DNA of 64,000 nucleotides from JAEUMD01 sp050246945 (lineage in GTDB: Bacteria > Pseudomonadota > Alphaproteobacteria > Rhizobiales > Hyphomicrobiaceae). The notes under the pieces are model-generated. The model was not told the DNA's origin and made no database searches. It saw only the letters and a program-made list of their open reading frames with translations. The stretch lies in the NCBI GenBank assembly GCA_050246945.1, contig JBFWVC010000004.1, forward strand, positions 186,001-250,000. Reading direction: 5' to 3'. Each line of letters opens with the position of its first letter. Within the stretch, counting starts at the first letter, position 1. Made by a program: the position numbers and the translations under genes. This document shows, piece after piece, positions 1 to 8,569 of the stretch.

Positions 1-260
1 CGATACGAAGCCGATTTGCGCGATTTCTTGCGAGAACTACTGCGTGCGTGACGCGACTTGGATGCGGAGCGGTGCTTGGCGGTGGCGTGCTTGGCCTTGC
101 GGTGGGCGCGATGGCTGGAGTGGCGCTGCCCGGAATGCTGCTTGGCGTGGGTCTTGGTGTACCCGCGTGCATGTGCGTGGTCGATGGGGGCAGAGACTCC
201 TGCGCCGAACGCGAGAAGAACTGCCAAGGCGAGCGATGCCGCCTTGCTGATCAGGTTCAT
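1..260 (-). CDS. Secreted, highly basic His/Lys/Arg/Ser-rich protein (3' end outside window)
   Basis: Reading leftward from an ATG at 258-260, the frame stays open to the window edge (86 codons seen). It starts with a clear signal peptide: MNLISK, a hydrophobic stretch rich in Ala and Leu, then an Ala-x-Ala-like site near residue 31. The mature part is almost entirely Lys, Arg, His, Ser and Ala (for example KHATAKHRSASKSRHARSS), so it is strongly basic and low in complexity. Such short basic exported proteins are common in Hyphomicrobiales, but I know no function for this one. A purine-rich GGGAAAGTGAG lies upstream as a possible ribosome site. The C-terminus is not visible, so a domain could follow. 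Confidence 0.55.
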   Translation of the reverse strand, partial: MNLISKAASLALAVLLAFGAGVSAPIDHAHARGYTKTHAKQHSGQRHSSHRAHRKAKHATAKHRSASKSRHARSSSRKKSRKSASY

Positions 261-813
261 ACAAAAACTCACTTTCCCGTTTCTATTCCCCGTGCCCTCT
301 ACATTTTTTGACGTTCCCATACCCCAGGCGCGCGCACCCTAGGCGCGTCAGCGCGGTGTGCAACGGTTGTGACGACGCAGGTGCGTGCGGCTTTGCTCAA
401 TTGCAGGAAAAAGTGTTTGCGTTTCAGGGATGGGCGAAACATTTCGAAACAAAATTTGTCGAGCGCTGAACACCATTCGTTGGATTGCCGCAGTGGATCG
501 CATGCCTGGATCGCGTTCATGTCGCATGGACGCATGAACACGATCCAAGACTTGGCATTGAGCATGTTCTTCGCGCTGAACCGCTGCCCACTTCATCTGA
601 CGATGCCCCAAACGCCGAGTCGGCGAATTGCAGGGGTTGGGATGCCGCAAAAATCGCGGCGCATAGGGAGCAGGCAATATTGCTGGAAGCGGGACCGTCA
701 GTCCGATTGCTCGTCGGTGGGAAATCGAAACGTAAGCGCGTGGTGCATGGATGCGCAGTGACAGCCTGGCGTCGCCGCTGCGGGCGACGTTTGGCTGCGG
801 CCCGCGCGGACAT
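261..813. other. Intergenic region, 553 bp, holding one copy of the hairpin repeat family B
   Basis: No convincing gene is present. Open frames here are short, overlap each other on both strands and have no recognisable domain. The only clear structure is the double-hairpin repeat at 508-609, described separately. The first 250 bases of the region would hold the promoter of the leftmost gene, but no promoter could be assigned by eye. Confidence 0.5.
508..609 (+). repeat. Interspersed double-hairpin repeat, family B, copy 1
   Basis: A long imperfect palindrome at 508-546 (GGATCGCGTTCATG at one end, CATGAACACGATCC at the other) is followed by a spacer with AAGACTTGG and a second stem-loop segment containing GAGCATGTTCTTC, CTGAACCGCTGC and ATCTGACGATGCCC. 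The same arrangement recurs at about 19730-19829 and 37815-37912 in the same orientation. All three copies lie between genes. Confidence 0.75.
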
Positions 814-1494
814 TTATTCGGGATCGGCGACCTGGTGGAGGATGGCCAGGATGTCCTGCGGCGTTGCCGTTGCGGGCATACGGTGGAAATCTCCACTGAC
901 TTTCAGGGCTTCGTCGAGCATGTCTTGAAAGGTATCCCGGTCGACCTCGGTGGTGCCGAACTGTCGCAAGTGATCGGTGACGAATTGCGTGTCGAGCAGT
1001 GTGAAGCCGCCAGCAACGAGGCGAGCGATAAGGTGCACCATTGCTATCTTCGATGCATCGCGCACGAAGGAAAACATGCTTTCACCGAAGAAAGCACCAC
1101 CCAAAGCCACGCCGTAAAGTCCGCCGACCAAGCGGTCTTCATGCCAGACTTCGACCGTGTGGCAATGGCCGAGCGCGAAAAGTTCGCGATATAGCGAGCG
1201 GATGCGAGCGTTGATCCAGGTCGTACGACGTCCGGGGCGGGAAGCGGCGCAGCCGCTGATCGTTCCTTCGAAATCCGTATCTACCTGGATCTTGTACGGC
1301 GTCGTCCGCACGGTTCGGGCGAGGCGGCGCGGGACGTGGATGTGATCGAGGGGAAGAATGCCGCGATGCTGCGGCTCGATCCAGTAGAGAGCCGGATCGT
1401 CCGCGCTTTCCGCCATCGGGAATATGCCGCAGCTGTAGGCCTTCAGCAGCACCTGAGGCGTAATCTCGACAATGAAGTCGTCCCGCGACGTCAT
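814..1494 (-). CDS. aat: Leucyl/phenylalanyl-tRNA--protein transferase
   Basis: This cytoplasmic enzyme moves Leu or Phe from aminoacyl-tRNA to proteins with N-terminal Lys or Arg, marking them for ClpS/ClpAP degradation. The 226-residue product matches the Aat family along its length: YSCGIFPMAES and LYWIEPQHRGILPLD near the start, WINARIRSLYRELFALGH in the centre, and the hallmark LVGGLYGVALGGAFFGESMF. The ATG at 1492-1494 (MTSRDDF) was chosen because it fits the usual alphaproteobacterial start. Upstream ATG codons would add 34 residues that do not look like Aat. It is the last gene of a minus-strand run after accC, separated from it by 188 bp. Confidence 0.95.
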   Translation of the reverse strand: MTSRDDFIVEITPQVLLKAYSCGIFPMAESADDPALYWIEPQHRGILPLDHIHVPRRLARTVRTTPYKIQVDTDFEGTISGCAASRPGRRTTWINARIRSLYRELFALGHCHTVEVWHEDRLVGGLYGVALGGAFFGESMFSFVRDASKIAMVHLIARLVAGGFTLLDTQFVTDHLRQFGTTEVDRDTFQDMLDEALKVSGDFHRMPATATPQDILAILHQVADPE

Positions 1495-1682
1495 CGGTGC
1501 GTCGGTCTCCTCGAAGCCACGCGCCGTGAACATCGGTAGCGGGCCTCGGAAACGGTTCGAAGCTCGCGCCCCGCTACAGGTTGGCGCATCTATCATCCGT
1601 CGACTTTAGGGTGCGATGAGCCGGGAGTGAAGTCGCCGGGCTGCCGGGCAGGTCACGTTCTCTGCCGGCTGTGGCCTCCGGC

Positions 1683-3026
1683 TCACGTCGATTTGCCGAG
1701 GAATTTCTCGAGCCAGTGGATGTCATAGAGGCCATTAGCGATATCTGGCTGGCGAATAAGCTCGTTGAACAGCGGGATCGTGGTTTCGATCCCGTCTATG
1801 ACGAACTCTCCGAGTGCGCGCTTAAGGCGCATGAGGCACTCGTTGCGCGTCTTGCCGTGCACGATCAGCTTGCCGATGAGGCTGTCGTAGTAGGGCGGAA
1901 TGGAGTAACCCTGATAAACACCGGAATCGACGCGCACGCCGAGTCCGCCAGGAGGGTGCCAGTACGTGATGCGGCCGGGGGACGGCCGGAAGGTACGGGC
2001 ATTCTCAGCGTTGATGCGGCATTCGATGGCGTGGCCGGAGAACGTGATGTCTGACTGCTTCAGCGAGAGCTGTGCACCGGAGGCGACGCGAAGCTGTTCC
2101 AAGACGAGATCGATGCCGGTGATCATCTCGGTGACAGGATGCTCCACCTGCAGGCGCGTATTCATTTCGATGAAGTAGAATTCGCCATCCTCGAAGAGGA
2201 ATTCGATGGTTCCGGCGCCGCGGTATTTGAGCTTGCGCATGGCGTCGGCGACGACCTCGCCGATGCGCGCGCGCGCTTCGGCGTTGAGCGCGGGAGAGGG
2301 TGCCTCTTCCCAAACCTTCTGGTGGCGGCGCTGCAGTGAGCAGTCGCGCTCGCCCAGATGCACGGCGTTGCCCTGGCCGTCACCGAAGACCTGGATCTCG
2401 ATGTGGCGCGGCTTGGTCAGGTACTTCTCGATGTATACGGCGTCGTCGCCGAACGCGGCCTTGGCCTCGGCGCGCGCGGTGGAGAGCGCATTGGCGAGGT
2501 CCTCTGGCCTCTGGGCAACCTTCATGCCGCGTCCGCCGCCGCCGGCCGCCGCCTTGACGAGGACGGGGAAGCCCATCTCCTTGGCGACCTTCAAGGCCTC
2601 GGCTTCATTCTTCACGCCACCCGGGGAGCCAGGCACTACCGGGATGCCAAGGGACTTGGCTGTCTCCTTGGCCTGGATCTTGTCGCCCATGATGCGGATG
2701 TGCTCCGACGTGGGCCCGATGAAAGTGATGTTGTGTTCTTCCAGGATCTCGGCAAACCGCGCGTTCTCCGAAAGGAAGCCATAACCTGGATGCACCGCAT
2801 CTGCGCCGGTGATCTCGCATGCGGCGAGGAGCTGGGGAATGTTCAGATAGCTTTCAGATGCGGGCGGCGGACCGATGCACACGCTTTCGTCGGCAAGTCG
2901 AACGTGCATGGCGTCGGCGTCGGCTGTCGAATGAACGGCGACGGTGGAGATGCCGAGCTCTTTGCAAGCGCGCTGGATGCGCAGCGCGATCTCTCCGCGA
3001 TTGGCGATCAGGACCTTGTCGAACAT
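1683..3026 (-). CDS. accC: Acetyl-CoA carboxylase, biotin carboxylase subunit
   Basis: AccC carboxylates biotin on the carrier protein with ATP and bicarbonate, the first step of malonyl-CoA and fatty acid synthesis. The 447-residue protein begins MFDKVLIANRGEIALRIQ, as in the family. It carries the ATP-grasp glycine loop (KAAAGGGGRGMKV), the EKYLTKPRHIEIQVFGD segment, MNTRLQVEHPVTEMITGIDL and the C-terminal biotin carboxylase domain to the end. The start at 3026 is set by homology; an upstream in-frame stretch of 52 residues is not family-like. It sits 103 bp after accB on the same strand, so accB-accC form the standard pair. Confidence 0.97.
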   Translation of the reverse strand: MFDKVLIANRGEIALRIQRACKELGISTVAVHSTADADAMHVRLADESVCIGPPPASESYLNIPQLLAACEITGADAVHPGYGFLSENARFAEILEEHNITFIGPTSEHIRIMGDKIQAKETAKSLGIPVVPGSPGGVKNEAEALKVAKEMGFPVLVKAAAGGGGRGMKVAQRPEDLANALSTARAEAKAAFGDDAVYIEKYLTKPRHIEIQVFGDGQGNAVHLGERDCSLQRRHQKVWEEAPSPALNAEARARIGEVVADAMRKLKYRGAGTIEFLFEDGEFYFIEMNTRLQVEHPVTEMITGIDLVLEQLRVASGAQLSLKQSDITFSGHAIECRINAENARTFRPSPGRITYWHPPGGLGVRVDSGVYQGYSIPPYYDSLIGKLIVHGKTRNECLMRLKRALGEFVIDGIETTIPLFNELIRQPDIANGLYDIHWLEKFLGKST

Positions 3027-3129
3027 GCTTTGCCCCAGGGAGCTGGGAATGGGACCGGGGAGCGGGCTTGCCGGCGGGTCCGGTAGTCCAGTCCGCCAAT
3101 CGCCATGCCGCGGCCGTTCCCTCCCCTCG

Positions 3130-3663
3130 TTATTCGATGATGACGAGCGGTTCGCCGAACTCGACCGGCTGACCATTCTCAAAAAGTATGGCGGAGACCG
3201 TGCCTGCTTTCGGCGCCGGGATCTGATTCATCGTCTTCATCGCCTCGATGATTAGCAGGGTATCTCCCGCGGCGACGCGCTTACCTATCTCGATGAACGC
3301 AGCAGAGCCCGGCTCGGGCGCGCGGTAAGCAGTGCCGACCATCGGCGATTTGACGGCGCCCGGATGCTTGGAGAGATCAGTCGCGGCGTCGCTGGCGACG
3401 GCCGCCACGGTTGCGGGGGCAGCTGCGGCGGCGGGTTGCGCCGCCACGACGGGGGCTGCCACCGCGGAGACAGCCAGCTGACGCGCGACCCGGATTCTCA
3501 GCCCGCTCTTCTCGATCTCGATTTCCGAAAGTCCGGTCTCGTTCAAGAGTTCTGCAAGCTCGCGGATCATCTCGCGTTCGGCGCTGCCCTTGGATTCCGA
3601 TGTCTTGGCGGTCATGCCGGTCGGTTCCTTCTTGTCCACGCCCTTCTTACGGCGCTTCGTCAT
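3130..3663 (-). CDS. accB: Acetyl-CoA carboxylase, biotin carboxyl carrier protein
   Basis: The 177-residue carrier has an N-terminal helix (MIRELAELLNETGLSEIEIE), an Ala/Pro/Val-rich hinge at about residues 65-92 and a C-terminal biotinyl domain. The biotin-acceptor motif EAMKTMNQ puts the modified Lys at residue 143. The ATG at 3661-3663 overlaps the TGA of aroQ (ATGA), which suggests translational coupling and favours this start over a second Met 16 codons later. The first 15 residues are very basic (TKRRKKGVDKKE), slightly longer than usual for BCCP. Confidence 0.95.
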   Translation of the reverse strand: MTKRRKKGVDKKEPTGMTAKTSESKGSAEREMIRELAELLNETGLSEIEIEKSGLRIRVARQLAVSAVAAPVVAAQPAAAAAPATVAAVASDAATDLSKHPGAVKSPMVGTAYRAPEPGSAAFIEIGKRVAAGDTLLIIEAMKTMNQIPAPKAGTVSAILFENGQPVEFGEPLVIIE

Positions 3664-4118
3664 GATGTCTTTGCGGTCTTGTCCGCCAGCAGGTCGGCCA
3701 TGGCGTCGACGGCAAGCTCATAACCCTTTGCTCCGAATCCGCAGATGACGCCTTTTGCCGCCAGTGAAACGTATGAGTGTGTACGGAATGTCTCGCGTCG
3801 AAAAATGTTGGAGAGGTGAACTTCGACGACCGGAAGTTCGGCGGCCTGAATGGCGTCGAGGAGTGCAATCGAAGTGTGGGTGAGACCGCCGGCGTTGACG
3901 ATAAGGCCTGCACCCTTCTCCCGCGCCTCCTGCACCCAGTCGATCAACTGGCCCTCATGGTTGGATTGGCGGAACTCGAGTGTCAGGCCGTGCGCTGCGG
4001 CGGCATTCTCGGCGCGGCGCCGTACGTCGGCCAATGTCTCGTGTCCGTAGACATGCGGCTCGCGCGCACCGAGCAGGTTCAGGTTGGGGCCGTTGAGGAC
4101 GTAGATGGGCTTGGCCAT
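3660..4118 (-). CDS. aroQ: Type II 3-dehydroquinate dehydratase
   Basis: It converts 3-dehydroquinate to 3-dehydroshikimate in the shikimate pathway. The 152-residue length is normal for the dodecameric type II enzyme. Family signatures are the start KPIYVLNGPNLNLLGAREPHVYG (catalytic Tyr after the GxRxP loop), FRQSNHEGQLIDW, LIVNAGGLTHTSIALLDA and VEVHLSNIFRRETFRTHS. The ATG at 4116-4118 directly precedes the conserved first strand, so it was preferred over an in-frame Met 24 codons upstream. It is the first gene of aroQ-accB-accC and overlaps accB by four bases. Confidence 0.96.
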   Translation of the reverse strand: MAKPIYVLNGPNLNLLGAREPHVYGHETLADVRRRAENAAAAHGLTLEFRQSNHEGQLIDWVQEAREKGAGLIVNAGGLTHTSIALLDAIQAAELPVVEVHLSNIFRRETFRTHSYVSLAAKGVICGFGAKGYELAVDAMADLLADKTAKTS

Positions 4119-4459
4119 GAGGGGCGACAGCTCGCAGAGGATCCATAAGGGGAACAGCTGCCAGCCCTGCGGCCGGAACCTCCCCGACAACGAAAAATCA
4201 CCCGCCCGTTTAACAGTTTTCCGATGGAGGCGAAAGGGTGGCGGCTACAAGCCTGTTGAGATCAGGGTGCTGGCGAAGTGCTTGATTCCAAAGGCGCCGG
4301 GGCACCGGTACTGGGGCGCGGCGTTGGATATGCCAAAATGGCAGCGGCGGCTGCTGATGAAGGCTGCCGCCGCTTGGACCGGGTATCGCTGTTGGACACG
4401 CCCTGCCGCCGGCTGACGGCGGTGTCGATACGGGCTCCGATTGTCCGGACCGCGGGGTC
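4119..4459. other. Intergenic region, 341 bp
   Basis: No gene was recognised between dsbA and aroQ. GC-rich inverted repeats occur, for example CCGCCGGCTGACGGCGG near 4403-4419 and AGCGGCGG paired with CCGCCGCT near 4346-4377. Either could form a hairpin at the end of the dsbA transcript, but no T-run follows, so no terminator is called. Confidence 0.3.
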
Positions 4460-5326
4460 TCAGCAGGCGGTGCAGCCGTCCTTGCGCACCGTTTCCACAT
4501 CACTCTTGAGCTGTTCGAACAGATCCTGCGGGGCGCCAGGAATGGAACGGTTGCCAACGATGAAGTGCGGGGTCCCGTTGATATTGAGGTTCTGGGCCAG
4601 CTCGCGAACCTTCTTGATCTCGGCGTCCACCTTCTCCGACTTCATGTCGGTCTTGATCCGCGCCATGTCGAGCCCGGCCTTCTCGGCGATCTTCAGGGCG
4701 CTGGCTTCGTTGGCCTGCCCCTTGAACTCGATCATGTGCTTATGGAACTCCCAGTATTTGCCCTGCATATTCGCGGCAATGGCAACCCTTGACGCCTCCT
4801 CTGAGCCCTTCGACAGGATCGGAAGCTCGCGAAACACGACACGGACCTTGGGATCCGCCTGGATCAGCTTTGCGACATCGGGGAAGCCGCGCTTGCAATA
4901 GCCGCAATTGTAATCGAAGAACTCGACGACGGTGACGTCGCCTTTCGGATTGCCGACTACGGGTGCGTCGGGATCGCGGAACAGTGCATCGGCGTGGGAG
5001 GCAAGCGCAGCCTTCAGACGCTCGGCCTGGATCTGTTCCATCTTGGACTCAAGCGCAGACTGTATCTCGAGGAAAATCTCGGGGTTCTTCAGCAGATAGT
5101 CTTTGACGATCGCCTGGATTTCGCCCTTCTGCGTATCCGAGAACGATGACTGGGCCGGCGCGGCTTCCGGCTTGCTGCTGGCTTCCTGAGCCAGAAGCGA
5201 TGGCGCGGAAAATGCCATTGCCATTGCCATTGCCGCTGTCGATACCGCTCGTCGTGTTTGCGAACGCCATGCCCGCTTGCGCAGCGGGTGCGATGCTGGC
5301 GTATCGCTCGAGGTCGTCTGGCTCAT
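4460..5326 (-). CDS. DsbA-family thiol:disulfide oxidoreductase with N-terminal helical extension
   Basis: An exported protein of 288 residues. A twin-Arg-like basic start (RKRAWRSQTRR) is followed by a hydrophobic segment ending near AQEAS (about residue 48). A helical region at 60-110 precedes the thioredoxin fold. The redox motif is CGYC at 141-144 within VVEFFDYNCGYCKRGF, and the cis-Pro loop is NINGTPHFIVGN. The layout of signal peptide, helical oligomerisation segment and DsbA domain resembles ScsC/Com1-like isomerases, so disulfide isomerase or oxidase activity in the periplasm is inferred. Two extra Cys sit at the very C-terminus (GCTAC). The start at 5326 gives a sensible signal peptide. 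It lies directly downstream of the M48 protease gene. Confidence 0.88.
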   Translation of the reverse strand: MSQTTSSDTPASHPLRKRAWRSQTRRAVSTAAMAMAMAFSAPSLLAQEASSKPEAAPAQSSFSDTQKGEIQAIVKDYLLKNPEIFLEIQSALESKMEQIQAERLKAALASHADALFRDPDAPVVGNPKGDVTVVEFFDYNCGYCKRGFPDVAKLIQADPKVRVVFRELPILSKGSEEASRVAIAANMQGKYWEFHKHMIEFKGQANEASALKIAEKAGLDMARIKTDMKSEKVDAEIKKVRELAQNLNINGTPHFIVGNRSIPGAPQDLFEQLKSDVETVRKDGCTAC

Positions 5327-5417
5327 TGGGTTCTCTTCTGTTTTTGCGGCGGCTGGCCGCAGGATGATACGGCGGTTCGGAAGGGCAGGTGCGGACCGGC
5401 GGTCTCTATCAGCACCT

Positions 5418-6824
5418 TCAGGTCTCCGGCTTGTAATTGATGATATCGTCATTACGCAACCATTCGGGAGAGCCCTTGCTCAGCTTGCTCTGGGCGCGTT
5501 TGGCGAAGATCTGGGCCTGCTTGACGTTGCCCTCCAGGAAATAGGCCTGGGCAGTCTCAGCGTCAGCCTGCGGCAGCTTGCCCTGCTTGTAGTATGCCGT
5601 TGCCAGCATGCGATGGGCAGTTGGGTTGGTGTCGCGGATCACGGCCTGTCGCAGAAGGCCTACGGATTCGGCCACGCCCTTGTTACCGCCAGCCTGCTGC
5701 AATGCCGTGGCCAGTTGAACCTGCATCAGCGGCGCATCAGGATCCAGTTTCAGCGCCTGGCGCAGAGCGGGTATCGCTTGCGCCGCCTTGCCGGCGCGCA
5801 TCAAGAGGTCGGCCTTGAGTTCCCAGAAATAGGGGTAGTCAGGCTTCTCCCGGATGAGCCCTTCGATCTCCGCTACAGCATCTTCAACCGCGCTGCGCCC
5901 GCCCAGAAAATAGCGTGCGATCGCGCGTGCATAGCGTGCCGGCATCGAGGTGTCGCGCTCAGGATAGCGATTGAACACAGTGCGTGGATTCTCGAGATAG
6001 CCAGAGAGCTTGGCGCGCATCAGCTCGTGGCGGAATTTCAATTCGGCCGAGTCCTTCTTGTTGTAGTAGGGACTGCTTTCGACGAGTTGACGCAGGCGCG
6101 CCAAGCGATCGCTGGCGACGGGGTGGCTGCGCACGAAGGCGTCCTTTTGTGCATCGGAGATGTATTCCTGCTGCTGGAAGCGCTCGAAAGTCTCCAGCAT
6201 TCCAATGCCGGACTGATGGGTGGCATTGAGATATTTGAGGCCGGCCTGGTCGGCGGCCGATTCCTGCGAGCGGCGTTCGGCGAGAAGTGAACGCATGACG
6301 ATTTCCGAGCCACCCTGCATGACGGCCTGGCCGGCGCCGCCGAGATCGCGCCCCGTGTCCCCGCCCGTGGCGGCTGCGCCGCCGATGAGAAGGATGCCCA
6401 GCACCTGAGCGATGAGTATCTTGGTCTGATCCCGCGCGATGCGCGTGCGCAAAGCCGCCATGTGGCCGCCAGCGATATGCCCCGACTCATGCGCGATTAC
6501 ACCGATCAACTGGTTGGGCGTTTCGGACTGCATGAGAGCGCCGGTGTTGACGAAGACGTTTCGGCCATCGACGACAAAGGCATTGAATGTGTTGTTGCGG
6601 ACGATCCGTACGGTCACGCGCCCGGTACCCAGTCCAGCTGCGCGAAAAATCGGCGATGCGTAATCGTTCAGTAGCCTCTCAATCTCCGTGTCCCTAATCA
6701 GTGGCAAGCCTTGCGCATAGGCCGGAGTCGGTGGCAAGACGCTCGTCAGAGCGATGCCAGCCATGCAGATGCTTGCAACCGCCTTCCTCAGCGGTCGCAT
6801 CAGTTTCGAAATTTGTCCCGACAT
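5418..6824 (-). CDS. Periplasmic M48 metalloprotease with TPR repeats (BepA/YfgC-like)
   Basis: A 468-residue protein with a signal peptide ending around PAYAQG (residues 35-40). The peptidase M48 domain has HESGH at 112-116, with both zinc His and the catalytic Glu, and a downstream SQESAADQ providing the third ligand near residue 190. The C-terminal third is made of TPR-like helices (LMRAGKAAQAIPALRQAL, QGKLPQADAETAQAYFLEG). BepA-type proteins degrade or chaperone outer-membrane assembly intermediates and LptD. The same role is inferred here from domain layout. It is followed by the DsbA-like gene 91 bp downstream, consistent with envelope protein quality control. Confidence 0.9.
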   Translation of the reverse strand: MSGQISKLMRPLRKAVASICMAGIALTSVLPPTPAYAQGLPLIRDTEIERLLNDYASPIFRAAGLGTGRVTVRIVRNNTFNAFVVDGRNVFVNTGALMQSETPNQLIGVIAHESGHIAGGHMAALRTRIARDQTKILIAQVLGILLIGGAAATGGDTGRDLGGAGQAVMQGGSEIVMRSLLAERRSQESAADQAGLKYLNATHQSGIGMLETFERFQQQEYISDAQKDAFVRSHPVASDRLARLRQLVESSPYYNKKDSAELKFRHELMRAKLSGYLENPRTVFNRYPERDTSMPARYARAIARYFLGGRSAVEDAVAEIEGLIREKPDYPYFWELKADLLMRAGKAAQAIPALRQALKLDPDAPLMQVQLATALQQAGGNKGVAESVGLLRQAVIRDTNPTAHRMLATAYYKQGKLPQADAETAQAYFLEGNVKQAQIFAKRAQSKLSKGSPEWLRNDDIINYKPET

Positions 6825-7351
6825 CGACGTGCGGCGGCCTCTTTCTTTCGGGTTTCAGCGATATGAGAGACGCTGGACAATCGAGGGAGCCTAGTTAGCA
6901 CAGGTGGCGGGGTCAAACAGCACGGCCCAAGTTCCCTCGCACGGCAGTATTTTCGGGGGCAGGGAGACAATGCCCGATTTCGCAAGAGTGCTGCTGAGCG
7001 CGCCGAGGCTCGTTTGCAACTGATCCCTTGATTGCTCAGTGCGCCCCTCTCCTCGTACATCACCCGTGCTGGCCGATCCGGCCGGTAACCCGTATAACGA
7101 CAAAGTTCCGGATCGTGGCCGCATCTTGGTCAATCACGATGGCTCCACAGACCGCCAGGTTCCGTTACCAAGTTCGCTCTTCACCATTGGCGACATTGGG
7201 GCGGGAGCATGGCAGCGGTGGCACTCGGCGTGCCAGAGGGTGGGCCTTTCGGCGTCGGCTTGGCTGTTTCAAGCAGAGTTGATCCTGAAGCTCGGGTCTG
7301 CGCGAAGAGGTCCGTTGGGCGGATTGGAGAACAAGTCAAAGCAGGTCGAGG
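6825..7351. other. Intergenic region between divergent genes, 527 bp
   Basis: It should contain promoters for the M48 protease (leftward) and the aminotransferase (rightward). Two doubtful small frames exist: a minus-strand frame ending at 6891 whose last 45 codons have natural codon use, and a plus-strand frame at 7209-7355 (48 codons) whose TGA overlaps the aminotransferase ATG. Neither has a recognisable product, so neither is called as a gene. Confidence 0.3.
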
Positions 7352-8569
7352 ATGACGTCATACACAGTGAAGCAGGCGCAGTCGGCTGACGGTGCGCAAT
7401 CCCTGGCGCGCGCGGCATCACATCGCAGCGCGATCGACAGCTTCATTGTCATGGACGTGATGAACCGGGCGGCGGCGCGCGAGGCGGCGGGGCATCGTGT
7501 CATCCACATGGAGGTCGGTCAGCCCGCGAGCGCGGCCCCGGTGCTCGCGCGCGAGGCGGCGAAGCGTGCGATCGACGCAGGCGCGCTGGGCTATACGCTG
7601 GCATTGGGGACTCGGCCGTTGCGGGAGCGGATCGCCCGGCATTACCGCGACACGTATGGCGTCGAGATCGCGGCGGAGCGCGTCGTCGTGACGACAGGCT
7701 CATCGGCGGCCTTCGTGCTAGCCTTCCTGGTGCTGTTCGACGCCGGCGGCCGGGTCGCGCTTCCTGAGCCAGGTTATCCCTGTTACCGGCATATCCTCTC
7801 AGCGCTCGGCCAGGTTCCGGTCGCGCTTGAGACAAATGCACAAACCCGCTGGATGCCGACAGCTCAATCCATCGCCGCGCTCGCCGATTCAGCGGGGGGG
7901 CTCGACGGCGTGCTGATCGCCAGTCCGGCCAATCCGACGGGAACCATGCTGGAGCCGGAGCGGCTTGCCGACATATGCAGGGTGTGCGAGCAGCGCGGCA
8001 TCTGGTTCATCTCCGACGAGATCTACCATGGACTGACCTATACGGTCGCGGCGGAGACGGCGCTCGCCCACTCCAGCGAGGCAATCGTCATCAACAGCTT
8101 CTCGAAGTATTTCTCGATGACGGGATGGCGCGTCGGCTGGATGATCGTGCCAGAGCGGCTGGTGCGTCCGGTCGAGCGGCTGGCGCAGAACCTCTATATC
8201 GCGCCGCCTGCGGTGTCTCAGGTCGCGGCGCTCGCGGCGTTCGATGCGCGAGACGAGCTACAGGCCAATATCGCGGTATATGCGCGCAACCGTGAGCTAT
8301 TGCTCGACGGGTTGCCGAAGGTCGGACTCGGCAACATTGTTCCTGCTGACGGTGCCTTCTATCTCTATTGCGATGTCGGCGATCTCACCGACGACAGTCT
8401 GGCGTTTGCCACCGAGATGCTCGAAATGACGGGCGTGGCGGTCACTCCGGGGATCGATTTCGATCCCCGTCGCGGACGGCATTTCATTCGCTTCTCCTAT
8501 GCCGGATCGAGCGAGGACATGGCCGAAGCGCTACATCGTCTCGCTGGCTGGAGCCGTCTCAGCAGGTGA
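7352..8569 (+). CDS. Pyridoxal-phosphate aminotransferase, class I/II
   Basis: The 405-residue protein is a fold-type I aminotransferase. Visible features are HMEVGQPASAAPVLAREAA near the N-terminus, ASPANPTGTML for PLP binding, WFISDEIYHGLTY with the Asp that contacts the pyridine nitrogen, and the Schiff-base Lys in INSFSKYFSMTGWRVGW. The C-terminal Arg lies in RRGRHFIRFSYAGS. Such enzymes act on aspartate, alanine or aromatic amino acids, and substrate cannot be read from sequence. The first about 25 residues are not conserved, so the true start may lie slightly downstream. The 3' end overlaps the convergent malic enzyme gene by 11 bp. Confidence 0.9.
   Translation: MTSYTVKQAQSADGAQSLARAASHRSAIDSFIVMDVMNRAAAREAAGHRVIHMEVGQPASAAPVLAREAAKRAIDAGALGYTLALGTRPLRERIARHYRDTYGVEIAAERVVVTTGSSAAFVLAFLVLFDAGGRVALPEPGYPCYRHILSALGQVPVALETNAQTRWMPTAQSIAALADSAGGLDGVLIASPANPTGTMLEPERLADICRVCEQRGIWFISDEIYHGLTYTVAAETALAHSSEAIVINSFSKYFSMTGWRVGWMIVPERLVRPVERLAQNLYIAPPAVSQVAALAAFDARDELQANIAVYARNRELLLDGLPKVGLGNIVPADGAFYLYCDVGDLTDDSLAFATEMLEMTGVAVTPGIDFDPRRGRHFIRFSYAGSSEDMAEALHRLAGWSRLSR

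Noticed and set aside
348..928. Overlapping frames of 130-180 codons on both strands
   Set aside because: They cross the family B repeat, are Arg/Ser/Pro/Cys rich, lack domains and overlap each other in several frames. They are typical chance frames in GC-rich DNA.
7209..7355. Plus-strand 48-codon frame overlapping the aminotransferase ATG (ATGA)
   Set aside because: The overlap looks like coupling, but the product has no recognisable features, lies in a region with competing minus-strand frames and has no clear ribosome site.
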